Below are positions 54,026-64,000 of a DNA stretch of 64,000 nucleotides, in pieces. The notes below the pieces were generated by a model that saw only the letters and a list, made by a program, of their open reading frames with translations, did no database searches and had not been told where the DNA came from. The position numbers and the translations under genes were made by a program. Within the stretch, counting starts at the first letter, position 1, and each line of letters opens with the position of its first letter. This DNA is from Euglena gracilis (lineage: Eukaryota > Euglenida > Euglenophyceae > Euglenales): assembly GCA_039621445.1 (NCBI GenBank), contig CP154955.1, positions 35,179,492 through 35,243,491 of the forward strand, read 5' to 3'.

Positions 54026-54838
54026 TTACCGCAAAAAAGGTAAAGCTCTTTTCTTTACGGAAGGCTGTGCACCACCTCTTATGAGGTCTGGTTTTTTACA
54101 GATTTGGGCTGAATCACAGATTTGCACGTAACGCACGCACACACCCGACACACTGGACACACCTTGTGCAGAGATCTCCTGGGATGGCAGATTTTTCATT
54201 GTGCTTTCGTTTTCACACGCACAAGATTTTTCCTGCCACCTTGGATTTGCGTATGTCTTTGTGTGGGGCTGTGTATGCGAGCCCGGGGCGGCTCCCGCCC
54301 CCAACGGTCCACCCCGGCTGTCCTAGAATCGGTTTCCTTTCCCCCTTCCTTTTCCTTTGCCTTTTCCACCATCCTGGCCCTTTCCCCTAGACCAGTCATT
54401 TCCATTGTTTCCTTTCCCCCAAGAATTGTTTCCTTTGCCCTTTCCTTTGCCTTTGCCTTTGCCTCCACCAGACTGTGAGTCAAAATTCTGTTGATTTGAG
54501 TGCCACCACTGATTTCCCTGAAAATTGGCATTGGCATTGGAATTCCACCCCGAATCGTTTCTCCATCCCCCCCCATTGCCAAATTGAGATTGCTGGGGGG
54601 GTGGTAATGACTGTGATCGAACCACTGGCACTGGATTTTGCACGGGGGGGTTCACGCTTGCATTGGTCGCAGGAGCTGCCACCTGTGAATCTGATTTTCC
54701 AACGGACGGTTTTGACACCGTTTAACCCCCCTTTGCTGACCGTGTTGGGGAGGGTGTCCTGGACCCCTTGGCCCGATCTGCCTTAGCAGACCTGGCCCTC
54801 CGGTTTCCAAATACATTTGGCTCCCTGGAACTGTGTAT
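54026..54838 (-). pseudogene. gag: I-b Gag C-terminal tail and Gag-Pol linker
   Basis: Minus strand. The Gag tail (54718-54323) is Pro/Gln/Asn-rich, ending in GKGKGKGKGKGNNSWGKGN and further Gly/Lys repeats without a CCHC knuckle. It is separated from the main Gag frame by a 2-bp deletion near 54900. After the tail, a linker frame (54304-54026) leads to the methyltransferase module. Confidence 0.75.
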
Positions 54839-57264
54839 CATGTCTTGAGAATCCCTGGATGACAATTTTCGCTCAACAAAACGGAAAATTTCTTCAGTCC
54901 CATTTTTGGCTGTTCCTCCACAATTTTGATCCTTTTATCCGTGCCTGTGATTTGTTTTCCACTGACCTCTTTCAGTTTGTCGCAAATCGTAGTATTGGGC
55001 GAAAAGACTTCGAACTCCAGCGGTGAAACTTTCGAAACCTTGCAGGGCTTTTCCGCAGTGACACGTTCCACGGCACAAATAATGTTTTCCTCAGTTGCTG
55101 GCACTCCAGGGTACATTTTGACTTTCGGTCCACACGTTGATTTTCTTTCCTCCTCATCGGCGACCCAATGCAAAATGAAATTCGGCAATTTCCCCTTGAC
55201 CAGTCTTTCTGCCTCATCGTCAGTGGCGCCTTTCACCTGTCTCCAGGCTATTCTGAAATTTATGACAAAGTCTCGCCATTCCCGTACGGTAATTTTGCCT
55301 TGGTTCACGAGGTTCACATCATACCATTTTTTTCTGGCACAGGTGTGCTGGGATCCAGCATATCTCCCTTCAAGCCTGTCAAATTCCTCCTCGAAAGATG
55401 TTTTTTCGTTCAATTCCGCTCGGAATTGCAATTCCTTTTGATTTGTGTCGTCCAGCGTCATTGCAAAAAGCTGAAGCTTGAGTGAATCAGACATATGTCC
55501 ATTTTGAAAAATAACCACCGTCCTGAAATATTGATCCCAATCCCGCACAAAGGACGACCAGTCTTTTGGCTGTCCAGAAAAATTTGGAGCTACCAGGTTT
55601 TTCATCAATTGATGCGTTGCCACTGCATTTGATGAAACTAGCCCTGCACCTGCAGGCACTGCCCCCACAGGTCGTGCACAAACCTGCCTGAGATGTGTCG
55701 CATGTGACCCTGGTTCAGCGTATTCATAGCCTTCAATTTCAACCGGATTTTTCTCGATCACAGGTAAATCGTTGTAACCAAAAAGATGAAACTCTTCGAT
55801 TTCTGGGTTTCCAGCTGATTTTTCTCTCGTTTCCTTTGTCAGCTCCACTGTCGCAGATTTGGCACATTCAGCTTGCTGATTTGTCATCACCAAAAACTCA
55901 GCCTGAAATAAATCCAGCTTTTGTTGCAATTTTTTCCGCTCCTGCTGTTCTTTTCGAAGTTCAACGCACTGCTGTTGCAGTAAAATTCCAACCCGCTGTT
56001 TCATCGAGTTTTCCATTTCAGCCCGAACTTTTTCAAACTGCCCCTCCCTTTCACTCAGCCTCAACCTTTCCTGCAACATTTCACTGCTAATCACCTCCAA
56101 ATTCTTTCTCGTTTGCAGCCCCAACTCCCTTTGCACCTCCAACCGAATTGTTTCCTCGCTCTTGTTAATCAGGTCACAGACTTTCTCAATGGGAAAATCT
56201 TTCCGACCCAGAAAATTCTCCAACCTCCCCAAACGATCATTCAGAGCTTTGCTCTCTCGCTCCAGGGACTGTGAAAATTCCTTCAATTTCTCAGCCTGTG
56301 CCTGAAAATTGGCACACTCAGTCTCCCCCAAACCTTTGCATTGTTGAAAAATGATCCCAAAGCGTCCCTCCAGACCAGAGCTTAGCTCACCGACTGCAGA
56401 TTTGGCCTGATTAACAGCAATTTCCTGCTGTTTTCCCTTCTCCCGCACTTGTTGCACCACCACGTGCATCTCCCCCACAGATTTTTCCAAAGACGACAGC
56501 TTCTGAGAAAAATCCCTCTCATTTTTTCTCAACCCCTCAACCTGTTCCTCAAAAAACGTGTTTATTCCATCCTCCACTTTCTTCACTTTTTCAGCAAACT
56601 GCCGTTCCATTTCCACACTCAACAAATGCCTTTGGCATTGGGCCAGATTTTGCACCATTTCACCATTTTGCTGAAACTGCAAAAGCAAGGCGTTTATGGT
56701 TGCACTCAGTTCAGCCTGAATTTCACGTTTCACCATGGCAATGTGATCAGCCATTCGCTGATCATGCATGCCCAATGCCTCATTGACCAGATTCAATGCC
56801 CGCCCCTGTGACATGGCCAATGCCTGATTTAGCCTGTTTTCTGCCTCCCCCACCTGATTTTCAGCCGTTTTCTCAGGATTTTTTCCTTCCTGCACCAAAA
56901 GTCTGCCATGTAAACATTCAATTTTGCAACTGATTTCTTCACCCCAATTGTTCCAATCATCATCAGATTGACCATAGTCCGATTCCATTTCCACATCATG
57001 CTGATTTTCAGGGTTTTCGGACCCAGTTTCTGCAGAAAAATTGGTATTTGGCTGTAAATTTCGTGGTTGGGTCTGTGGAAAATCTGACTGAATTAGCTGA
57101 AAAATCTGGGCTGGGCCTGTGTTTGAAGACACTGTTAACGCTGGCTGAAAAACCTGCCCGTGCATCTGGGCTGGTCCCATGATTGCTGGAACAGATGACC
57201 CAGCCGAAAACTGCTGGGCTGGCTGAAAAACCTGCAGCTGGGCTGCAGCTGGCTGTGCTGACTG
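54838..57264 (-). pseudogene. gag: I-b Gag, main frame
   Basis: 809 open codons. One remaining copy of the 26-residue repeat, a long coiled coil (about 56.9-55.8 kb, Gln/Glu/Leu-rich heptads) and the Gag core (WSSFVRDWDQYFR, FEEEFDRLEGRYAG, TVREWRDFVINFRIAW). It ends after PKMG where two bases are missing compared with I-a. The frame is bounded upstream by TAG (57265-57267; TCG in I-a). Confidence 0.85.
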
Positions 57265-57980
57265 CTATTTTGAACTTTGTGTTAACAGTAATGGTTCTGG
57301 CTGGGCTGTTAAACACAAAATTTTTTGTTCTGGCCCTGGGCTGCTGTCTCGTGACGACACAGAAATTCGCTGAAAACATGACAAATTTACTGGCCACATG
57401 CCAGCAGCTTTCATTCTTTGCATAACCATTTCCTGAATTATGGTGTTTTCAGCCTGTTTTTCTTCCTCTGTTTCGCTTTCGTAAGCTGGGGGGTCTGGTT
57501 CCTCATCACTGCTGTGCAGTGGAACCAGCTGAAAATTTTCTGGCCCTGCCACCGTGATGGGCCTTATGCATGTAATTGACCCCCTCCCATAATCAGCATC
57601 AGATTCTAATTCCTGTGTCGTTTCTGAAAATTCTGAAGACGATAAAATTTCTGCAGCCTGAAAATTGTTTTCTGCCACAGATTCCGTCACGATTTGCAAT
57701 GATGCCACAGGTTCTGAAAACTGGGCTGCAGAAAACTCAGTTTCCTTTTCGTTCTGAAAATAGATTTCTGCCACAGGTCTCAGAAATTTTTACCACAATC
57801 TGAAACTCGGACAGATTGACCTGAAAACAAGCAGATTTCTGCAGATTCTTCTGAAAATACACGGACAACTGGGTTGGTTAAACTGCCTTCGTGTGCCACG
57901 TTTACCGGGTCTGATTTGTCATCAACTGAAACTGAAACTTCTTCACTGACAGAGTCAGCGAAGTAACCTCTGCGTACCAT
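57265..57980 (-). pseudogene. gag: I-b Gag N terminus
   Basis: Starts at ATG 57980-57978 (last LTR base plus PBS TG), MVRRGYFADSVSEE. A 1-bp loss at about 57785 shifts the frame; the next frame (57774-57265) carries the acidic SSDEEPDPPAYESETEEE segment and ends at TAG. Otherwise collinear with I-a. Confidence 0.85.
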
Positions 57981-58804
57981 GTTCACCGGGTTCGCCACCC
58001 CCGGGCCGCCGGTCGCCCCCGCGACCGCCGAGTCCCTTCGGGCCGAGGGCCCCGGGGGGTCCTCGCCGGTGGGGAGGACCACCGACAGGGGGGGTGGTGT
58101 TTCCGGGGTGGGGCCTGCGCTTTCTCCGGGGGTTGGTTGGCTCAAGTCAACCCCCTTTTTTTCACCCAGGTGGTTTCCCCAACCCCAGCCGGTGCGTAGG
58201 ATCGTTTTTTGAACGGTTTCCGATAATTTGGTGAAAACTTAAAAATCTGCCATTTTGATTGCAAATCTCACTTCTCTTCTCTCTCTGTCTCTCTCGCACA
58301 CCTTGTTGGCAAAAACCAACCCACTGAACCTTGGAACTTTGAAGTCAAAACTGAAAGAAACTTGAATTCTGAAACTCCGAAACTTGAATGAGAAGACACT
58401 TGAAACTGAAACTGTGAAATGTGAATGTATGAAATGTGCAAACCTTGGGGCAAGGAGCGTTCGGTGAAGGAGGCGAAGGCGGTGATATAGGGGGGTGGGC
58501 GGTGGCGTTAAAGGCTCCTTCAACACAATTGACTTCAATGGATCAATGACCAACAATGAAACTCAGCTTGCAACTCCAATTCATAGTCCAATTGCCAAAT
58601 TCAAATTCAAAGTATTCCTTCTGGCCAAATATTGGGGAAAACCCCTCACGTTCTGTGAAAAATGACAAATTTGAAGGCGCTTAGAAATTTGACCCGCTTC
58701 CAATTTAAGTCGCGGGTTTTTTTAACTGATTGGCTGTTACCCGCGACTTTGTAATTTGCGCCTTCTGGCAATTTTTGGCTGCCGGCGAAAGCCGGCGGCT
58801 GACA
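57980..58804 (-). repeat. 5' LTR of I-b (PBS at 57967-57979)
   Basis: 825 bp TG...CA, with the same hairpins, CCAAT inverted repeat and TATA-like box as I-a. PBS TGGTACGCAGAGG follows directly. Confidence 0.95.
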
Positions 58805-58808
58805 CCTG

Positions 58809-59577
58809 GCATGTACGCTGCTGCCGTGTCCATAGCCTGTGCCGGCTCCCTGGTGGGATGCCCCGGTGTGGCATGTGCGATTACGAGATAATGGTGGACT
58901 GGACCTGCAGACCGAACAATATCAAAGTGTGCCCTCGCTTTCTGCTGTCGCCCCCCCCCCCCGGCGGAGAGTTGGGTGGCAAGGCGGCGTTCGGGTGAAC
59001 AGCTCCTGCTTTGGGCGGAAGCTGGGACCGAATTAGAACTTAATTTCACACAGAATTGCGAGGACCGTTATTTAATTCTGTTTTTTTTTCGGGAAGATTT
59101 CTCAGAATCGTGGTTGTGGTTGATGTTCGAGGATGGGTGCGGGGAGTGTTGGCTGCAAAGGCAGGCCCCACCCGACCGACCTGTTTACAACAAAAGTGGA
59201 GGGGAGAGTTGGCTCACGAATTGAACCCCCCCCCCCTGGAGAAAGGTGGAGGGGAGAGTTGGCTCACGGGTTGATGCCCCCCTTTTTCAATAGAGGTGGG
59301 GAGAGTTGGCTCACGAGTTGATGTCCCACCCCTGACAGAATTGTGGGGGGAGTTGGCTCACGAGTTGATGCCCCACCCCTGAGACAGAGGTGATGGAGAG
59401 TGGCTCACGAGTTGATGCCCCCCCCCCCGTTTGAGATTCGTCGGCACCGAGTTCACCATGGTGAGGTTGGGAGAGTTCGGCACTTTCGAGATGCCCCCTC
59501 CTCCCTGTGAAGGACAAGTCCAATGGCCAAGGAAGTCAAGTATGGAGACTTGGTCTCCTTTTGGGAAGGGGAGTGTT
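58809..59577. repeat. Flank of I-b and a GAGTTGGCTCACGAGTTGATG minisatellite
   Basis: 58809-58891 continues the frame interrupted at 46822. 59200-59435 holds five imperfect units of about 45-65 bp built on GAGTTGGCTCACGAGTTGAT plus a C run and a G-rich part. I recognise no gene. Confidence 0.6.
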
Positions 59578-59836
59578 GCATTGGACGTGTCCTTACACAT
59601 TGTGTAATTAAGCCCGGCCCAACTGGCAGCGCGCGCGCAAGCACACTTTTTTGGTAAAAACAAATCTGGTTGTTTGCTTTGCAGGCAATCAGCGTACAAC
59701 TTTGTCCATGTTTGCCTCAAATGGGCTTGCGTGCAGTGGAAGTACCAAGTTATAAGATTTTATAAGGAAATTTAAATAAGAAGAAAAAGGGAGAAGCCCA
59801 GTCCCAGCAAAAAGGCAAGAGCCCATTTTACACCCT
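59578..59836 (+). repeat. About 260-bp direct repeat, copy 2
   Basis: Partner of 45652-45919. It differs by a GCGC insertion and small indels, and flanks, with copy 1, a 13.7-kb stretch containing I-b. Confidence 0.75.
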
Positions 59837-60429
59837 TTTTGGGATTCTGCCTCACTGTGGCCCCGTTTAATAAAGTTGAAAGTACCAGGGACCCGCTGCC
59901 TGAAAATTACTACCTACAGGGGCATGATCAAAGACTGCGGGGGGGAAAAAATGTCACCCCCAGATGGCCCCTTCTTTGCATGATTTGCTCAGGCTTGTTC
60001 TTCTCCTGGTGCTTCTTGCTTTGCCATTCCCGAGTTTGATTTACATATGGAGGGTGGGCCTCCCCTCCCCCTGTTGCCCTTCCCCTGCAATCACCACGCC
60101 ATCTAAAAAGGAAGGCATCCCAGTTTCATAAAATCTTGAAGATCAGACTGAGGGTGTTCGAAGGTACTGAGGGGCGGAGCTCGATTCTACTTCGCAGTTT
60201 TTATGACTCACACTTGACTTCAAAACTTTCACAAGTGGCTACAAGATTTAAAACTTGACTGCGGCTCAAATCTTCGAAATTGAATTGGACGGTCCATCTC
60301 ATGGTCTTCTCCAAACTCTTAAACGGAAAGGGTAAGACAAACCCACTTTGGATGGTATGGACAAATGGACATTTATTGATACCAAACGACTGAAACCCAC
60401 AGGGAAAGGCAGAATGACACCCCATACAC
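59837..60429. other. No gene recognised
   Basis: Mixed sequence without convincing motifs. It may include the 3' end of DIRS-like fragment 2, but I cannot place a boundary. Confidence 0.3.
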
Positions 60430-61740
60430 CCATCACTGCACCTACTTACACACTACACATCATGGAGGGTTTTTGGAAGCTTCTGATTAGGGATGGCCTC
60501 TCATTAGGAAAGTAGCCTCTTGACTTGGTCTTCCCCACCAGGTGCCCGGCAGAACTTTTCTTTTTCGTTTAATTGGTCCTTTATTCTTTGGAAAATGGGG
60601 TATTTTAAGCCCCATGGGGCTGTGTAATTTTCCACCAAAAGTTTTGCCAGGGCATCCGTAAAGGCCTTTAGAAAGGGTAGGGCCATCAGATTGCGTGTTG
60701 TTTGGCACAAAATGGCAGCCAGTTGCCTTTTAGACAGGAAATTTTTTGACAATTTTTCCCCGCTCCGATTTTAATGCCTGTATTTTCTTGGGGGGGGGCA
60801 CCTGTAACATTCCCTCCTGTAAGTTTAGTGGAAACCCAAGAGGATTTACGTTTTGGGTGGGCTGCAGGATGGAGATTTTTTGTGTTGATTTTGAATCTTG
60901 AGTTGATTCAATCCCCGACCACTGTGTTCAGGTGTTTTTGTAACGTGTTTTGTGTTGGGGCCACTAGTAAAATTTTTGGAGAGGTAAAGCTGGGGTAAAC
61001 TGGGAAGCATCTTTTCCTGCTTCGAAAATTTTTTGCATTACATTTCGGCCAAAACGGCCTGCCTGGAATTCCCAGCTCTGGCCCCTTACGTGATGTCTTA
61101 AAAATGGCATTGAGGCCTGGCTCACTGGGAAGTGGAAGTAGCATCCTTCCGGTCCTTTTTTTGATTGATGCCCAGTGGCCTTTTTCCAACACGGGAAAAA
61201 TGTGCCGGATGTGATCCAGCTTGAAAGGTTTTGCTTGGAACCTTTCATTTAGTTCCCTGCAATCGCTTATTAATCCCCATTTTTTCTGCCCCACCTCTGG
61301 TTTGAAATTAGAAACCAGGGGACTGGTGCTGGGTGGTGGAACCCCTCATCTTCTTTACAGACCCTGATTTTTCGTAACCCTGCATTTTTTTTTCTGCTTG
61401 GATATTTTTGAAATTTGCCGTGGTTTTTTGGTGGGTGGACAATTTTAGTGGGCTCGCCCAGGGGTTGAATGAAATCCTTTATGAGTTGACATGTTCCTGG
61501 GAGCAGGGGGGGGGACTTTTTGTCCACCATTTTTGGTTTTTTTTTGCAACCTTTGATGGAGGTGGTGTCTCCCCATTTTTCATCTATGGAATTTTTTTCT
61601 TGGAGCAGATTATTCTAGAGGGGCTTGGCGTGGGGTGTTGGAAATTGCACCCCTAGGTCCCCTAGGGCTTGGGCTCTTGGAAAAAGGAGATTTTTCTAGG
61701 GGGAGGTGCATGCATGCTCTCTCTCTCTGCTTACCTGTCT
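60430..61740 (-). pseudogene. DIRS-like element fragment 2 (RT)
   Basis: Minus strand: ISDCRELNERFQAKPFKLDH and IFPVLEKGHWASIK parallel the first copy (ISDCRAIN...FKLDHIQNFFPVL), then FGRNV-type sequence, ILLVAPTQN (shared with ILLVAPTQK at about 44.55 kb), and KRQLAAILCQ...LMALPFLKAF. Motif A is destroyed by a frame change and the segment holding the YxDD motif is missing. The homology extends upstream to a GCATGCATGC stretch at about 61.71 kb. No Dam-like module or recombinase was seen. Confidence 0.7.
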
Positions 61741-62100
61741 AGAGTATTTTGTTTGAAAGCAGGCCATAGGGATTAATGCCCCTGCTTTTCCTATATGGTC
61801 TTCTCCGTGTTAAGGTGGTTGGTTGACATACCACGTGAGGGCCTCTGTGGGGAACACCCTTTGATTAAATAAGCGTGAGTTGAGATATGAACGTTGGAGG
61901 GGTTCCTGCCCCTCATTCCAAGGGTTTGCTATTTTATGTCCGAAAGTCGAAAAAAAAAATTTCAAAAAAATTTTGAGGGCTATGCTAGGCACAGTGGGGG
62001 GGGTTCCAGGGGGGGCGAGCGGCCGCGCGGGCGGCCGCGCGGGGGCCGCAGGGGTGGGGGAGGGGGGGTCCCGGACCCCCCCGAGCGGCGCGCCTAGCCT
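61741..62100. other. No gene; GC-rich GCGGCCGCGCGG tract
   Basis: 62015-62060 contains a repeated GCGGCCGCGCGGGCGGCCGC pattern within a G-rich run. I see no coding signal. Confidence 0.5.
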
Positions 62101-62625
62101 CCATTGCTGATGGGCTCTCCGTTGAAAATTGCGGCCTTTTTTGCTCTCATCCTTGTGATGAGAGGGGTCATGAGGTCATTGAAGCGTTCAATGAGGAAGG
62201 CACGATTATCGAATGTGTGGAAGCAAATGCTTTGTAAAGGCGAGGAACCGCATTGACGTACGTTTGAAAAGTTGCAACGAGCATGGACCAACTTTACAAC
62301 ACCAAGGAGAAGATGTGAAAGCTTGTGTGAGGGTGAAGCAGAGAAGGCAGGAAAAGATGGCCGCTTTCGCGGCAGCATGCACGGACACAATGCCCACCTA
62401 ACAAAAAACTTCGTCCAGACTGGCACAGACCGCACTGTGTTGCCTGCAAACATCCATATTCCAAAAAAGCCCGTAAGGCGGCGTAACTCTTCGGGGCAAT
62501 TTTTTCCTTTTGATCACCATGGGTTGGGAGAGAGCTCAAAAGGGCATCCACCGTTGCTACCTAGTGACGTTGTGGTTCGCAAAACAGCCTCAAATTCTTG
62601 CACGGTGGGGGGTTCAGTCTTTTGA
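62101..62625 (+). pseudogene. Possible coding remnant of unknown identity
   Basis: Two plus-strand frames look protein-like: SIADGLSVENCGLFCSHPCD and HEVIEAFNEEGTIIECVEAN up to a TAA at about 62235, then another frame to 62625 (ending CTVGGSVF). Neither shows a domain I know. It may be a decayed gene or transposon part. Confidence 0.25.
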
Positions 62626-62759
62626 GAATCCCTCAGTTTCACAGCACACTTCATGGAACACCGAAAGGATATTGGCGAAAGAAATAAACATGAATGGTTT
62701 TTGTTTCATTTTTCATTCACGGATGCCCGTGTGAACGTTAAACGGTTTTTCCTAAGGTC

Positions 62760-62789
62760 ACCCGTGAACATTTTTGAGTGTTCACGGGT
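62760..62789. repeat. 11-bp perfect inverted repeat
   Basis: ACCCGTGAACA (62760-62770), 8-base loop, TGTTCACGGGT (62779-62789), directly followed by a second stem (GGGTACC...GGTACCC). It could be a terminal or regulatory structure of an unrecognised element. Confidence 0.5.
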
Positions 62790-62859
62790 ACCCTTGGAGG
62801 TACCCATGAACGCCCAACAGTGAACCCATGAACAATTAAAGCGCCAACTGTGGGTTCCT

Positions 62860-62960
62860 TTTCTACCTGTGGCTGGGTCATAGAAAGGGCCACTGTGGGT
62901 CCCTTTTCATCCTGGGGCTGGGTGATGGAAAGGGCCACTGTGGGTCCCTTTTTCCCCCTT
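62860..62960. repeat. Short tandem repeat around GGGCCACTGTGGGTCCC
   Basis: Two full units of about 56 bp and partial flanking copies (also GGCCACTGTGGGTCC at about 63027). Confidence 0.6.
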
Positions 62961-64000
62961 TTTGGCAGAGGCCCTCTTCTGGATCCCTCGGGGGATTGCT
63001 CCAGAAGCTTCTTTAGCTTCGTGGTGGCCACTGTGGGTCCACCCTGTTAGCCACCGAGGTCTCCATGTATAAATGTTATTCCATAATACACCTGTTGGTC
63101 CTCCAGGTCTTGAGTTCTTCACAGCCTCCAACCCCACTGGAAACCTGGGGGGGGGGGGGCTGCTGTGGCCCCCCGTTCTCCTCTTGAGAGGGGCTGTTGT
63201 GTTAGAATAATTGGGCGGTTTGACAGACCTCTGCTGCCTCTTCCTGAGGGTATTTCCTTGTAAAACTGGTCCCTATGGCCCCTATGGTGATCACGTCCTT
63301 GGCGATTCCATCTCCCATCTTATTTCCAAATTGTGTACAGACGTCTGGACGTCTTTGGGGGAGATGCCCTTGTTGTGTGGACCGTCGGTGTCCATTTCTA
63401 AAGCATTTTGGGCCTCTATGGCCCATCTTTTTCCCAACAATGGCAGGGGCTGGCTTCTGTTTTGTGGGCCTTCTGGCACAATGGTCCAAGGACCGTGGTC
63501 GTCACTCGGATGAGGGGTTGTGCTGGTAAATTTCTGCGGTGGGGGACTTATTTTGTTGGTTCTTATTTGTTCGCGATCTCTTTTCCTTTCTTCTGGTGTC
63601 GAAGGGCAGGTTCAGAATTAGCCAACTCCGGCGAAAAAAGGCAGTACGCGGGCCTCCTAACCCAGCGCAGCGAACAATCACACAACACCGCCGGCGAGCA
63701 AGGCATGGCCTCACAATGGCGAAGTGCGGAGCCCCGGGTGTAAGAGTCCTAAGTGGACGATTTGAGATGAAGACAAGGTTGCGGCCTGCGTGTGATGAAC
63801 TGCTGAATGACATCAAGGACAGAGTATTTTTTTTTACCTGAAGTCACTTTCCTTGGATAATGTCTATCATGTTTAGGCAGTAGCCTTCGATTGGTATGAA
63901 ACTTTTTTTGTTTATTGCCTTCTTTTTCTGCTGTTCAACCCTTGCCCAAAAGAAAATACTAAAAGCCTCGTGCCACAGGTGGTAAACACTTTTGTTACAA
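62961..64000. other. No gene recognised
   Basis: Several open frames of 60-110 codons on both strands with no recognisable domains. The final 150 bases are AT-rich. Nothing supports a specific call. Confidence 0.3.

Larger units (their letters stand above)
46823..58804 (-). mobile_element. Ty3/gypsy chromovirus-like LTR element, family I copy b (I-b)
   Basis: 12.0-kb second copy of family I on the minus strand. LTRs at 57980-58804 (5') and 46823-47644 (3'). Target duplication CCTG on the plus strand (46819-46822, 58805-58808; CAGG on minus). PBS at 57967-57979, PPT at 47645-47655. It carries the same domain order as I-a, with a complete chromodomain. LTRs differ at roughly 20 positions by eye. 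Its inactivating lesions differ from those of I-a, so the intact family structure can be inferred by comparison. Confidence 0.95.

Noticed and set aside
63200-63840. Open frames of 80-111 codons on both strands
   Set aside because: No domain, no partner frames and no compositional signal; they are as likely by chance.

Overview
This is a eukaryotic, transposon-dense window. I recognise no intact cellular gene, rRNA or tRNA. Almost all of it is nested and decayed reverse-transcribing elements: several Ty3/gypsy chromovirus-like LTR elements, DIRS-like fragments and one small non-autonomous LTR element. The coding style is intronless polyproteins in a moderately GC sequence with very long G/C homopolymers. 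Together with cytosine methyltransferase domains inside LTR elements (reported before from some algae and dinoflagellates), this suggests a microalga or related protist with a large repeat-rich genome. The sequence does not let me name it.

Layout: (1) 1-2058 and 14399-14987, minus strand: gag-like region of 'family IV', cut in two by (2) 2059-14398, plus strand: a 12.3-kb Ty3/gypsy element 'I-a' with LTRs, primer-binding site (PBS), polypurine tract (PPT) and a 4-bp target duplication TACT. (3) 15.05-25.68 kb, minus: 'family III', a decayed chromovirus whose RT block (about 17.49-18.31 kb) is inverted. (4) 25.7-28.1 kb, minus: gag of 'family V'. (5) 28.56-30.04 kb and 44.49-45.65 kb, plus: DIRS-like element 1, split in frame by (6) 30042-44482, minus: 'family II', 14.4 kb, flanked by GGTT. 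Family II carries an inverted RT-RNase H-integrase-chromodomain block (32476-35953) and a nested 1286-bp mini LTR element (37545-38830, target duplication AGTG). (7) 45.65-46.82 and 58.81-59.84 kb: unrecognised repeat-rich sequence, split by (8) 46823-58804, minus: element 'I-b', second copy of family I, target duplication CAGG. (9) 60.43-61.74 kb, minus: DIRS-like fragment 2. (10) 61.8-64 kb: low-information sequence.

Main discovery candidate: family I and family II Ty3/gypsy elements carry two methyltransferase-like modules in front of the protease. One is a C5-cytosine methyltransferase-like domain (DLFCG, PCTEYS/PCTEFS and ENP motifs). The other resembles the Dam-like N6-adenine methyltransferase module of DIRS retrotransposons (FAT/FAS...NPPW). 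The module order is opposite in the two families: C5 then Dam-like in I, Dam-like then C5 in II. Family III has only the Dam-like module, apparently between protease and RT. DIRS element 1 has the same kind of module in its normal place. This looks like modular exchange of DNA-modification domains between retrotransposon classes.

Inferred life cycle of family I: an LTR promoter (CCAAT inside a perfect inverted repeat, TATA-like box) drives one RNA. Gag initiates at an ATG formed by the last base of the LTR plus the first two of the PBS. Pol would be a long fusion C5MT-MT-PR-RT-RH-IN-chromodomain. Both copies are dead by independent lesions: frameshifts at homopolymers, stop codons, and an RT deletion in I-b.
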